Assembly (NCBI GenBank): GCA_902826565.1 | Contig: CADEFF010000018.1 | Location: 9,538-61,283 of the forward strand | DNA from: an uncultured Rhodospirillaceae bacterium | Lineage (GTDB): Bacteria; Pseudomonadota; Alphaproteobacteria; Dongiales; Dongiaceae | DNA length: 51,746 bases | Direction: 5' to 3' | Shown here: positions 17,166 to 25,756 of the stretch, piece by piece | Numbering within the stretch: the stretch's first letter is position 1 | Layout: the number at the start of each line of letters is the position of its first letter | Translations under genes and position numbers: made by a program | The notes under the pieces: generated by a model | What the model was told of the DNA's origin: nothing | The model's database searches: none | The model's input: only the letters and a program-made list of their open reading frames with translations

Positions 17166-18022
17166 GCGCCGCGACGCGGGGCCCCGACTCCGGCCGCATC
17201 GCGAAGCGCTTCGCCGCGCTGAAGGCGGCGGGCCGCGGCGGTCTCGTCACCTTCGTCACCGGCGGCGATCCCGACGCCGAAACCTCGCTCGCGATCCTCC
17301 GGGGATTGCCCGGGGCCGGCGCCGACCTCATCGAGATCGGCATGCCCTTCTCCGACCCGATGGCGGACGGGCCGGCGATCCAGGCTTCGAGCCTCCGCGC
17401 CCTCAAGGCGGGGGCTACGCTCGCCGGGACGCTGGCGCTGGTCGAGGCGTTCCGCGCCGCCGACCGCGACACGCCGATCGTGCTGATGGGCTACTATAAC
17501 CCGATCTATTCCTTCGGCGTCGATCGCTTCCTCGGCGAGGCGAAGCGCGTCGGGGTCGATGGGCTCATCATCGTCGACCTGCCGCCGGAGGAGGACGGGG
17601 AGCTCTGCATTCCGGCGCTCGCGGCGGGCGTGAACTTCGTCCGCCTCGCCACGCCCACGACCGACGACAAGCGGCTCCCCGCCGTGCTCGGCAACAGCAG
17701 CGGTTTCGTCTATTACGTCTCGATCATGGGCATCACCGGCACCCGCTCCGCCGGTGCGGCCGAGGTGCGCAAAGCGGTCGAGCGGCTGAAGCGCCACACC
17801 GCGCTTCCGGTCGCGGTCGGCTTCGGCATCCGCACCCCGACGCAGGCGGCCGAGGTCGCCGCGGTGGCCGACGCGGCGGTGGTGGGCACCGCCATCGTCG
17901 AGCAGATCGCCGGGAATCTCGACGAGAAGGGCCGCGCCAGGCCCGGCCTCGCCGAGCGGGTGCTCGCTTTCGTCGCGACGCTGGCCGACGGCGTGCGCGG
18001 CAAGGAAACGGTCGCGTCGTGA
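17162..18022 (+). CDS. trpA: Tryptophan synthase alpha subunit
   Basis: TrpA cleaves indole-3-glycerol phosphate and channels indole to TrpB. The 286-residue TIM barrel has [11 protein letters not shown], the catalytic glutamate and aspartate in [52 protein letters not shown] and the phosphate-binding VGFGIRTP and VVGTAIV loops. The GTG at 17162 overlaps the trpB stop by four bases and the gene ends in a four-base overlap with accD, so trpB-trpA-accD is translationally coupled. A C-terminal tail of about 15 residues beyond the barrel is unremarkable. Confidence 0.95.
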
Positions 18023-18906
18023 GCTGGCTCACCAATTTCGTCCGGCCGAAGCTGCAGGCGCTCGTCCGCAAGAACAACGTTCCGGACAATCTCTGGGAGA
18101 AATGTCCCGGCTGCGGGCAGATGATCTTCCACCGCGAGCTCGAGGCGAACCTCCGCGTCTGCACGCAATGCGGCCACCATCTTCGCCTCACCTGGCAGAA
18201 GCGCCTCGGCCTCCTCTTCGACGACGGCGCCTTCGGGCGCATCGAGCTCGCCCGGACCGACCCCGATCCGCTCAAGTTCCGCGACCGCAAGCGCTATGGC
18301 GAGCGGCTCAAGGAATCCCAGGCCAAGACCGGCGAACAGGACGCGATCGTCGTCGCCCACGGCACGATGGGCGGGCTCAAGACGGTGATTGCCGCCTTCA
18401 ATTTCGACTTCATGGGCGGCTCGATGGGGGCCGCGGTCGGCGACGGGCTGATCGCCGCGGCGCGGCTCGCGGTCGCCGAGAAGGCGCCGCTCATCGTCAT
18501 CCCCGCCTCGGGCGGCGCGCGCATGCAGGAGGGCATCATCTCCCTCATGCAGATGCCGCGCAGCATTATCGCGGTGGACGAGGTGAAGGAAGCAGGCCTG
18601 CCCTATATCGTGCTGCTGAGCGACCCGACGACGGGCGGCGTCAGCGCCTCCTTCGCCATGCTGGGCGACATCGCCGTGGCGGAGCCGGGCGCGGTGATCG
18701 GCTTCGCCGGGGCACGGGTGATCGAGGAAACCATCCGCGAGAAGCTGCCGGAAGGGTTCCAGCGTTCCGAATATCTGCTGGAGCACGGCATGGTCGATCT
18801 GGTCGTGCCGCGGGCGGAGCTGCGGGAGACCCTGATCCGCATTCTCCGGCTGCTGCGCCAGCCGCGCCTGGACGCGACCGGCCTCGTGCCCTACCAGGCG
18901 GTCTGA
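18019..18906 (+). CDS. accD: Acetyl-CoA carboxylase beta subunit
   Basis: AccD is the zinc-containing half of the carboxyltransferase that makes malonyl-CoA for fatty-acid synthesis. The 295-residue protein has the N-terminal four-cysteine zinc ribbon (C29, C32, C48, C51) and then the carboxyltransferase domain with [44 protein letters not shown], and [20 protein letters not shown]. The GTG at 18019 overlaps the trpA stop by four bases. The trpA-accD-folC order is standard in alphaproteobacteria. It ends 90 bases before folC, with no terminator in between. Confidence 0.96.
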   Translation: MSWLTNFVRPKLQALVRKNNVPDNLWEKCPGCGQMIFHRELEANLRVCTQCGHHLRLTWQKRLGLLFDDGAFGRIELARTDPDPLKFRDRKRYGERLKESQAKTGEQDAIVVAHGTMGGLKTVIAAFNFDFMGGSMGAAVGDGLIAAARLAVAEKAPLIVIPASGGARMQEGIISLMQMPRSIIAVDEVKEAGLPYIVLLSDPTTGGVSASFAMLGDIAVAEPGAVIGFAGARVIEETIREKLPEGFQRSEYLLEHGMVDLVVPRAELRETLIRILRLLRQPRLDATGLVPYQAV

Positions 18907-18996
18907 GCCGGCGACGTTCTTGCCTCGGCGCAACGCCATGACACCCGACGCATCGATCGACCGGCGTCCCTACAGGCCGAGCGCGAGCGCCGGCCG

Positions 18997-20310
18997 ATGA
19001 CGCACCCCGCGGGAAGCGACCTCGTTCTCGAGCGGCTGACCAGGCTGCATCCGAAGATCATCGATCTGACGCTCGATCGCGTCTGGCGCCTCCTCGCGCG
19101 CACCGGCCATCCGGAACGTCGGCTGCCGCCCGTCCTCCATGTCGCCGGCACCAACGGCAAAGGGTCGGTCATCGCCTATCTCCGCGCCATGCTGGAGGGG
19201 GCCGGACACCGGGTGCATGTCTATAGCTCGCCGCATCTCGTGCGGTTCCACGAGCGCATCCGCCTCGCAGGCGCCCTCATCGACGAGGCGGAGCTGCTCG
19301 CGCTGCTCGAGGAATGCGAGCGGGCGAACGGCGCCGACCCCATCACCTTCTTCGAGATCACCACTGTCGCCGCCTTCCTCGCCTTCACGCGCCATCCGGC
19401 CGATATCCTGCTGCTGGAGGTCGGGCTCGGCGGGCGGCTCGACGCCACCAACGTGATCGAGCGGCCGGCGCTTTCGGTGCTGACCCCGATCTCCTTCGAC
19501 CATATGCAGTATCTCGGCGACAGCCTGGCGAAGATCGCCTTCGAGAAAGCCGGCATCATGAAGCCGGGCGTGCCTGCCGTGGTCGGGCCGCAGGTTCCCG
19601 AAGCGGCTGCAGTATTCGAGGCGCGCGCGGGCGAGCTCGGCCTGCCCTTGCATCGCGCTGGCCATGAATGGCGGGCGCGGCAGCAGGGCGACCGGCTGCT
19701 CTTCGCCGACCAGGACGGCGAACGCGCGTTCCCGCTGCCGCGGCTGCTGGGCGCCCATCAGATCGAGAATGCCGGGATGGCGCTCGCCGCGGCGGGCATG
19801 CTGAAGCGGAGCGGCTTCCGTCTCGACGACCGAAATGCGGCGCGCGGACTCGAGACGGTGGAATGGCCGGCGCGGCTGCAGCGCCTGACGCGAGGTCCGC
19901 TGGTCGAGAGCCTGCCGCCTGGCTGGGAACTCTGGCTCGATGGCGGGCACAATGCGGCAGCGGGCGAGATCCTCGCCGCGCAGGGGCGACGCTGGCGGCA
20001 GGAGCGGCCCGACCTGCCGCTCCATCTCGTCTTCGGCATGCTCGACACCAAGCAGCCGGTCGAGTTCCTGCGGCCGCTCTCCGATGTCGCGGCGGATGTG
20101 CGGGCCGTCGCCATCGGCGGCGGGCATCAGAGCCTGACGGCCGACGCGATGGTCGCGGCGGCGATCGCCGGCGGGTTCGAGGATGCGCGACCGGCGCCGA
20201 GCGTGGCGGCGGCGCTGCGGGACATCCTGGCGCGCGCCGTCCGGCCCGGCCGCGTGCTGATCTGCGGCTCGCTCTATTTCGCGGGCGAGGTCCTCGCCGA
20301 GAACGGCTGA
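18997..20310 (+). CDS. folC: Folylpolyglutamate / dihydrofolate synthase
   Basis: FolC ligates glutamate to dihydropteroate and to folates. The 437-residue protein of the Mur-ligase superfamily has the P-loop HVAGTNGKGSV, the SSPHLVRFHERIR omega-loop region, FFEITTVAAFLAF, EVGLGGRLDATN, the ISFDHMQYLG metal site, KAGIMKPG, the C-terminal LDGGHN and the FGMLDTKQPVEFL domain. The ATG at 18997 is preceded by only a weak ribosome-binding site. It is the last gene of the plus-strand trpB-trpA-accD-folC run and converges on the aminotransferase gene, with 13 bases between the stops. Confidence 0.95.
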   Translation: MTHPAGSDLVLERLTRLHPKIIDLTLDRVWRLLARTGHPERRLPPVLHVAGTNGKGSVIAYLRAMLEGAGHRVHVYSSPHLVRFHERIRLAGALIDEAELLALLEECERANGADPITFFEITTVAAFLAFTRHPADILLLEVGLGGRLDATNVIERPALSVLTPISFDHMQYLGDSLAKIAFEKAGIMKPGVPAVVGPQVPEAAAVFEARAGELGLPLHRAGHEWRARQQGDRLLFADQDGERAFPLPRLLGAHQIENAGMALAAAGMLKRSGFRLDDRNAARGLETVEWPARLQRLTRGPLVESLPPGWELWLDGGHNAAAGEILAAQGRRWRQERPDLPLHLVFGMLDTKQPVEFLRPLSDVAADVRAVAIGGGHQSLTADAMVAAAIAGGFEDARPAPSVAAALRDILARAVRPGRVLICGSLYFAGEVLAENG

Positions 20311-20323
20311 ACGCTGCCGCCGG

Positions 20324-21505
20324 TCAGTTGGCCGGCGCCGCGCTTTCCCGGAAATACTCGGCCGCGGCGCCTACGCCGGCCCCCGGCGTCAGCGTCGCGC
20401 CGAGATCGCGCAGCGCCATCTCCGAGCCGCCCAGCGCCGCCAGCACCATCAGCTCGTTGAGCTCGCCCAGATGGCCGATGCGGAAGGCCTTGCCGGCGAG
20501 CCGCGCGAGCCCGACGCCGAGCGACAGGTTGTAGCGGCGATAGGCATGTTTCACGAGCAGCCCGGCATCGATTCCCGCCGGCGTCAGGATCGTGCTCACG
20601 GTATCGGAGTGCCATTGCGGGGCCCCGGCGCAGAGACGGAGCCCCCAGGCCGCCACGCCGCGCCGCACGCCTTCCGCCATGCGGTGATGGCGGCGGAAGA
20701 CGTTCGGCAGGCCCTCCGAGAGCAGCAGGTCGACCGAAGCGCGCAGCCCGCGCAGCAGGGTCATGGGCGGGGTATAGGGGAAATGGCCGTCGCGGTTCGT
20801 CCGCAGCATGTCCTCGAAGGAAAAGAAGCTCCGCGGCAGCTTCGCCGTCTTCATCGCCGCCAGCGCCTTGTTGCTGACCGCGACGATGGCAAGGCCGGTC
20901 GGCAGCATGAAGCCCTTCTGCGAGCCTGCCACCGCCACATCGACGCCCCATTCCGCCATGCGGAAATCGATCGAGGCGATCGAGGAGACGCCGTCGACGA
21001 AGAGCAGCGCCGGATGGTTCGCCGCGTCGAGCGCACGGCGCACCGCCGCGACATCGGAGGTGACGCCGGTCGCCGTCTCGTTATGGGTGACGAGCACGGC
21101 CTTGATCTCGTGCGCGCGGTCGGCGCGGAGACGCTCGGCATAGGTCTCGACCGGCACGCCCTCGCCCCAGTCGACCTCGACCGCATCCACCGCAAGCCCG
21201 TAACGGCGGCAGAGCCCGGTCCAGAGCTCGCTGAAGACGCCGAAGCAGGCGCCGAGCACCTTGTCGCCGGGCGAAAGCGTGTTGGTCACCGCCGCCTCCC
21301 AGCCGCCGGTGCCCGAGGACGGAAAGACGAAGACCTGGCCATCGCGCATCTGGAAGATCTGCTTGAGATCGGCGAAGAGCGGCAGGATGAAATCCGCGAC
21401 GTCGGGCGCACGCTGATCCTCCTGTACGACGGTGAGCGCCTGGCGCACCGCCTCCGGCATGTTGGTCGGTCCGGGAATGAAGAGGAAATTGCGGCCTGTC
21501 GCCAT
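20324..21505 (-). CDS. Serine/alanine-glyoxylate aminotransferase
   Basis: This 393-residue PLP enzyme of the class V aminotransferase group resembles bacterial serine-glyoxylate aminotransferase (SgaA). Visible are NFLFIPGPTNMPEAVRQA at the start, VFPSSGTGGWEAAVTN, VTHNETATGV, FVDGVSSIASIDF, the Schiff-base lysine in AGSQKGFMLPTG and FRIGHLGELNELM at the C-terminus. It would make glycine from glyoxylate using serine, alanine or a related donor; the donor cannot be fixed from sequence, and an aspartate-glyoxylate role is also possible. The ATG at 21505 has GGAG upstream. The gene sits between folC and trxA, which are usually close neighbours in relatives. Confidence 0.85.
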   Translation of the reverse strand: MATGRNFLFIPGPTNMPEAVRQALTVVQEDQRAPDVADFILPLFADLKQIFQMRDGQVFVFPSSGTGGWEAAVTNTLSPGDKVLGACFGVFSELWTGLCRRYGLAVDAVEVDWGEGVPVETYAERLRADRAHEIKAVLVTHNETATGVTSDVAAVRRALDAANHPALLFVDGVSSIASIDFRMAEWGVDVAVAGSQKGFMLPTGLAIVAVSNKALAAMKTAKLPRSFFSFEDMLRTNRDGHFPYTPPMTLLRGLRASVDLLLSEGLPNVFRRHHRMAEGVRRGVAAWGLRLCAGAPQWHSDTVSTILTPAGIDAGLLVKHAYRRYNLSLGVGLARLAGKAFRIGHLGELNELMVLAALGGSEMALRDLGATLTPGAGVGAAAEYFRESAAPAN

Positions 21506-21792
21506 GACCTGCTCCGTCGTCTGCGGCGGAATGCGGAAGCGGCCGATCGCGCGCACTGTCCGCTCCGCAGCCGCGCCGCCTCATCCTTGACGGCAACGCC
21601 GCCGGCTCGTCGCGTGGAATCCGCGGATCGGGACAATTGGTCGCATCCTCCGGTTGCGACAAGACGCCAGCTCCTGCCTCGCTTCGCAGGTTTCTGACGG
21701 CAGCGTCAGAATGAAACGTTGCGAGCGGAGGTTGTTCATCGACGGAAGCGATGCTTTGCGCACGCCATCGAAGAGATTTCAGCGACGCCCCG
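21506..21792. other. Intergenic region with 8-base perfect dyad
   Basis: Nearly 290 bases lie between the aminotransferase start and the trxA terminator. A perfect inverted repeat, TTCTGACG-GCAG-CGTCAGAA (21692-21711), lies about 190 bases upstream of the aminotransferase gene. It has no T-tract, so an operator is more likely than a terminator. I see no convincing gene here. Confidence 0.4.
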
Positions 21793-21824
21793 AAAAGCAG
21801 AACCCCGCCGAAACGGGCGGGGTT
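21793..21824 (-). terminator. Intrinsic terminator of trxA
   Basis: On the minus strand a perfect 9-base stem, AACCCCGCC/GGCGGGGTT (21801-21809 with 21816-21824), encloses a six-base loop and is followed by CTGCTTTT. It lies about 60 bases after the trxA stop. Confidence 0.8.
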
Positions 21825-21883
21825 CGATCAAGGGCAAGACGCGGGGGAATCGACGCGGCCGGAACCGCGCCGGGCGGCGGGCG

Positions 21884-22204
21884 TCAGATCACCGATTCGA
21901 CCCACTCCACGAGCTTGTTCTTCGGCAGCGCGCCGATCTTCGTCGCCGCCACCTGACCGTCCTTGAACAGCATCAGGGTCGGGATGCCGCGCACGCCGTA
22001 TTTCCGCGGCGTCGCCGGATTCTCGTCGATGTTCATCTTGGCGACGGTGACCTTGCCGGTCATCTGCTGTGCGATCTCTTCCAGTGCGGGCGCGATCATC
22101 TTGCAAGGTCCGCACCACTCGGCCCAGAAATCCACCAGGACGGGTCCGGACGCCTTCAGCACGTCGGTGTCAAAGTTGGAGTCGGAAACCTTGGTCGTTG
22201 CCAT
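21884..22204 (-). CDS. trxA: Thioredoxin 1
   Basis: This small cytoplasmic disulfide reductase has 106 residues and the active site WCGPC (C31, C34), the buried aspartate in VLVDFWAEW, the cis-proline loop GIPTLMLF and the C-terminal helix. The ATG at 22204 has AAGG seven bases upstream; an in-frame ATG at 22267 is rejected because the promoter boxes overlap that stretch. It has a strong candidate promoter (22270-22298) overlapping the end of addA and a good terminator, so it can be transcribed independently of the repair genes. The addA-trxA order is common in alphaproteobacteria. Confidence 0.96.
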   Translation of the reverse strand: MATTKVSDSNFDTDVLKASGPVLVDFWAEWCGPCKMIAPALEEIAQQMTGKVTVAKMNIDENPATPRKYGVRGIPTLMLFKDGQVAATKIGALPKNKLVEWVESVI

Positions 22205-22269
22205 CTGTCTACCTTGTGGCTGAAAGACCCTGCGGACGCCGGGTCGGAAGATCGCGAATTCCGTCACGA

Positions 22270-22298
22270 AACTTAAGAAGCCGCCCCGGTAGCGTCAA
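22270..22298 (-). promoter_or_regulatory. Candidate trxA promoter
   Basis: On the minus strand TTGACG (22293-22298) and TAAGTT (22270-22275) are separated by exactly 17 bases. The -35 box overlaps the addA stop codon. The predicted start would give a leader of about 55 bases before the trxA ATG. The hexamers are the same as in the trpF candidate promoter. Confidence 0.6.
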
Positions 22299-25200
22299 GG
22301 CAGGTGCCGGCATAGCAGCTCCTCGGGCAGCTCCATGAGGCTTGGAACTTCCGTCCAGAGCAGAAAGCAACGCACCGTGCGGTTACGATAGATGTCGGCG
22401 AGCAGCGCGCGATAGGTCGCCATCTGCTTGAGATAGACGACCGGCACCTCGTCGAGTCGCGTCCCGGGCGGCCGGTTGGTCTTGAAGTCCACGATCCAGA
22501 TCGCATCCTCCGCGATCACCAGCCGGTCGATCTGGCCCGCGACCGCGAAGCCCGTCCCGTCCGCCCGCGCAAGCCTGCCCGCGATCGGCTGCTCGGCGCG
22601 TCCGTTCGCCTGCCAGAGCGATGCGAAGGCGGGATCGGCGAGCAGCGCCGTCACGCGCGCCGCGATGTCCTTGCGTTCGCCGGCTTCGAGATCGCGCGCC
22701 TGCGCATCGAGGAAGCGCCGCGCGGCCGTCGCGCGCGCCGCGACCGGCAGGTCGGGCAAGGTCTGCAGCAGGCGGTGAATGAGCCGGCCGCGGCGATAGG
22801 CGCGCGCGCGATCGCCCGCGACGGGCGAGAGCGGCGCCGGCTCCTCTTCGGCGGGACGCGAGGGGGCGAGCGGCCGGTCGGTGCGCGCCGCCGGGGCCGG
22901 GCGCACCGCCCAGTCGGGCAGTTCGGGGAGCGCCGCCGCCGCCGGGCCCGCCTCGTGCGCGCGGTCGGGCGGCGCGCTCTGCGCCGAAGCCAGGCGGCGC
23001 GCGACGCCGTTCCAGCCTTCCGCCTCGCCGAAGGCGAAGGCTTCGCCCTTGTCGCCGAGCGCGCCCTGCACGAGCTCGTGCCAGTTCTGCTTCGGCGCGG
23101 CGCGCCTGCCGATCCAGCCGCCGACATAGAGCCGGTCCTCGGCACGGGTCATGCCCACATAAAGCAACCGCCGATATTCGCGCTGCTCGGCCTCGCGCTT
23201 CTGCTGAAGCGCCGTGGTCGCGACCTCGTCGGCATCGGCGCTGCGCGGGATCCAGAGCGGAAGCTGTTCGCCGCGACGCTCGATCCAGACGAGACGCGGT
23301 GCCTTGCTGGAGATGCCGGTGGTGTCGGGCAGGATCACGATCGGCGCCTGAAGGCCTTTCGCCCCGTGCACCGTCATGATGCGCACCTGGCCGCCCGATT
23401 CCTGGTCGAGATCGCGCTTGATCTCGACGCCGCCGGCCTCGAACCAGTGGAGAAAGCCTTCGAGCGTCGGCGGATGGCTGCCGCCGTGATCGAGCGCCAG
23501 CCGGAGAAACTCGTCGATCGGGTCGGCCGCGTCATGGCCGAGCCGCGCGATCAGCCGGCGGCGCCCGCCGCGCCGCCCGAGCAGCTCCGCATAGAGCCGG
23601 TAGGGCGGCAGGAAATCGACGCGCGCCAGGAGATCGCCGAGCAGCGCCGCCGCGGCCGCGAATGCCGGCGTCGCCGCCGCGCGCCGCCGGAGCTCCGACC
23701 AGAGCGAGCGCGACCCGCGCGCATGGGCGAGATCGAAGAGCGCTTCCTCCGAAAGCCCGACCAGCGGGCTCTTCAAGACGGTCGCGAGGGTGAGGTCGTC
23801 GTCCGGCAGGAGCAGGAAGCGGCCGAGCGCCACCAGATCCATCACCGCGATATGCTCGCCGAGCTTCAGGCGGTCGACGCCGGCGACCGGCACGTCGCGT
23901 CGCTTCAAGGATCGCGCGAGATGCTCGACGAAGGCGTTGCGCCGCCGCACCAGCACCAGCACGTCGCCCGGCTCGACCGTGCGGTCGCGGGACGCGATGC
24001 GGTCCTGCCCGAGCATCGCCGTGATGCGGTCGGCGATCGCCTCGGCGAGGCGCGCCATCGGGTCGTCGGCGCCCTGCAGCGTGACCGGCGGATCCCAGGC
24101 CTCGGCGTCCGGCGCCTCCATCGCCGCGGCGAGCGGCCAGAGCTCGACGAGGCCGGCCTGGCCTTCGCGGCTCGGGCGATGGCGCACGACGGTGCCGGCC
24201 TCGGCCACGCCGTCGCGCGCGGCCGCCTGCGCGAACACCGCATCGACCGCCTCCAGCACCGCCGCCACGGACCGGAAGGAGACGTCGAGCGGCACCGCCT
24301 CGAGGCTCCGCCCGATGCGCGACAGCCGCGCCGCGAAATGCTCGCGCATGCGGTGGAAGGCTTCGGGATCGGCGCCCTGGAAGCTGAAGATCGACTGTTT
24401 CGCGTCGCCGACGGCGAAGACCGTGCGCTGCTCCTCGCGGGCGCCTTCGCCGGCGAAGAATTCCTCGGCGAGCGCCGCCACGATCTCCCATTGCGCGGGC
24501 GCGGTGTCCTGCGCCTCGTCGATCAGGATGTGGTCGATTCCGCCGTCGAGCTTGTAGAGCACCCAGGGCGCGATGCCCGGCCGGCGCAGCAGATGCCGCG
24601 CATGCTCGATGAGATCGGCATAGTCGAGCCGCGCCCGTTGCCGCTTCGCCGCCGCATAGTCGTCGAGCACGGCGGCGGCGAGGCGGAGCAGCGCCTCGGT
24701 CGCCTGGGCGATGCCGGCGGCCTTCATGGCCTCGACGCATCGCAGGAGACGCTCGGCCTCCGCGCGCAGCACCGAGTCCGCGCCGGGCGATTTCTGCTCC
24801 GCCGCCTTGACGATCAGGGTCTTGCGGATGCCGCCATCCTTCGTCAGGAACTGCCGGCAATAGCCGGCGAAGCCGGAGAGCCGGGCAGCCCGGTCGCCGG
24901 CGAGCCAGGCCGTGATCGCACCGGCGCAGGCCTGGTTCGCAGCCGAGCCCTGGCGCAGCGCCGCCGCCGCGAAGCGCAGCCCCAGCAGCTCGAGCGCGGC
25001 ATCCGACACGGCCTCCGCGCCGATCGTCTCGGGCGTGGCGCCCGCGGGAACGCGGAGCGCATCGCGGATGGCGGCGATGACGCGCTCGGTCCCGCCCGCG
25101 CCCTCGAAGAGTCGTTCGATGCGGTCGCGCTCGCCGGTGAGCAGATGCATGAGCGCATCGAAATCGCTTTCGCCGACCCGGGCGGTGACGATCGCGAGCG

Positions 25201-25756
25201 CCGACTTCAAGGCCGGGTCGTCGCCGGCTTCAGCCCGCGCCAGCACGCGCTCGCGGAGATCGATCAGCAGCTCCGCTGAATCATGGTCCTCGAGCACGGC
25301 GAAATGCGGCGGCACGCCCGCCTCGATCGGGAAGCGCGCGAGGAGCGACTGACAGAAGCTATGGATCGTCATGATGCGCATGCCGCCCGGCGCATCGAGC
25401 AAGGTCGCGAAGAGCCGCCGCGCCCGGGCGAGCAGCGCTTCGGTCACCGGCTCGTCGGCAAGCTCGTCGAGCGCCTTGCGCAACGCGCCCGTCTCCATCG
25501 CGGCCCAGGCCGCCAGACGATCGGCGACGCGGTTCGCCATCTCGGCGGCGGCGGCCTTCGTATAGGTGAGGCAAAGCAGCCGCGTCGGCGGGGTGCCGGC
25601 GAGCAGCAGCCGCAGCAGCCGGTCGACCAGCACCTTGGTCTTGCCGCTGCCGGCCGAGGCATTGACCCAGACCGACCGGCGCGGGTCCGCCGCGCGGCGC
25701 TGGGCATCGCGCGCGGCTTCTTCCGCTGCACCGGGCTTCGGGCGCGGTGTCGTCAT
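22295..25756 (-). CDS. addA: Double-strand break repair helicase AddA
   Basis: AddA is the helicase-nuclease subunit of the AddAB complex that resects DNA ends and loads RecA. The 1153-residue protein has a UvrD-type Walker A in NASAGSGKT (32-40), TYTKAAAAEMANR, TIHSFCQSLL, the Walker B DEAQDT, VGDAKQSIFSFQGAD, VMTVHGAKGLQ-type motif V (IMTVHGAKGLQAPIV), and motif VI LLYVGMTRAEDRLYV. A C-terminal RecB-like nuclease shows GQIDRLV and VDFKTNRPPG. The ATG at 25756 overlaps the addB stop by four bases, so the two subunits are coupled. The frame stays open upstream inside addB, which is a GC-rich shadow. It has the normal length for alphaproteobacterial AddA. Confidence 0.96.
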   Translation of the reverse strand: MTTPRPKPGAAEEAARDAQRRAADPRRSVWVNASAGSGKTKVLVDRLLRLLLAGTPPTRLLCLTYTKAAAAEMANRVADRLAAWAAMETGALRKALDELADEPVTEALLARARRLFATLLDAPGGMRIMTIHSFCQSLLARFPIEAGVPPHFAVLEDHDSAELLIDLRERVLARAEAGDDPALKSALAIVTARVGESDFDALMHLLTGERDRIERLFEGAGGTERVIAAIRDALRVPAGATPETIGAEAVSDAALELLGLRFAAAALRQGSAANQACAGAITAWLAGDRAARLSGFAGYCRQFLTKDGGIRKTLIVKAAEQKSPGADSVLRAEAERLLRCVEAMKAAGIAQATEALLRLAAAVLDDYAAAKRQRARLDYADLIEHARHLLRRPGIAPWVLYKLDGGIDHILIDEAQDTAPAQWEIVAALAEEFFAGEGAREEQRTVFAVGDAKQSIFSFQGADPEAFHRMREHFAARLSRIGRSLEAVPLDVSFRSVAAVLEAVDAVFAQAAARDGVAEAGTVVRHRPSREGQAGLVELWPLAAAMEAPDAEAWDPPVTLQGADDPMARLAEAIADRITAMLGQDRIASRDRTVEPGDVLVLVRRRNAFVEHLARSLKRRDVPVAGVDRLKLGEHIAVMDLVALGRFLLLPDDDLTLATVLKSPLVGLSEEALFDLAHARGSRSLWSELRRRAAATPAFAAAAALLGDLLARVDFLPPYRLYAELLGRRGGRRRLIARLGHDAADPIDEFLRLALDHGGSHPPTLEGFLHWFEAGGVEIKRDLDQESGGQVRIMTVHGAKGLQAPIVILPDTTGISSKAPRLVWIERRGEQLPLWIPRSADADEVATTALQQKREAEQREYRRLLYVGMTRAEDRLYVGGWIGRRAAPKQNWHELVQGALGDKGEAFAFGEAEGWNGVARRLASAQSAPPDRAHEAGPAAAALPELPDWAVRPAPAARTDRPLAPSRPAEEEPAPLSPVAGDRARAYRRGRLIHRLLQTLPDLPVAARATAARRFLDAQARDLEAGERKDIAARVTALLADPAFASLWQANGRAEQPIAGRLARADGTGFAVAGQIDRLVIAEDAIWIVDFKTNRPPGTRLDEVPVVYLKQMATYRALLADIYRNRTVRCFLLWTEVPSLMELPEELLCRHLP

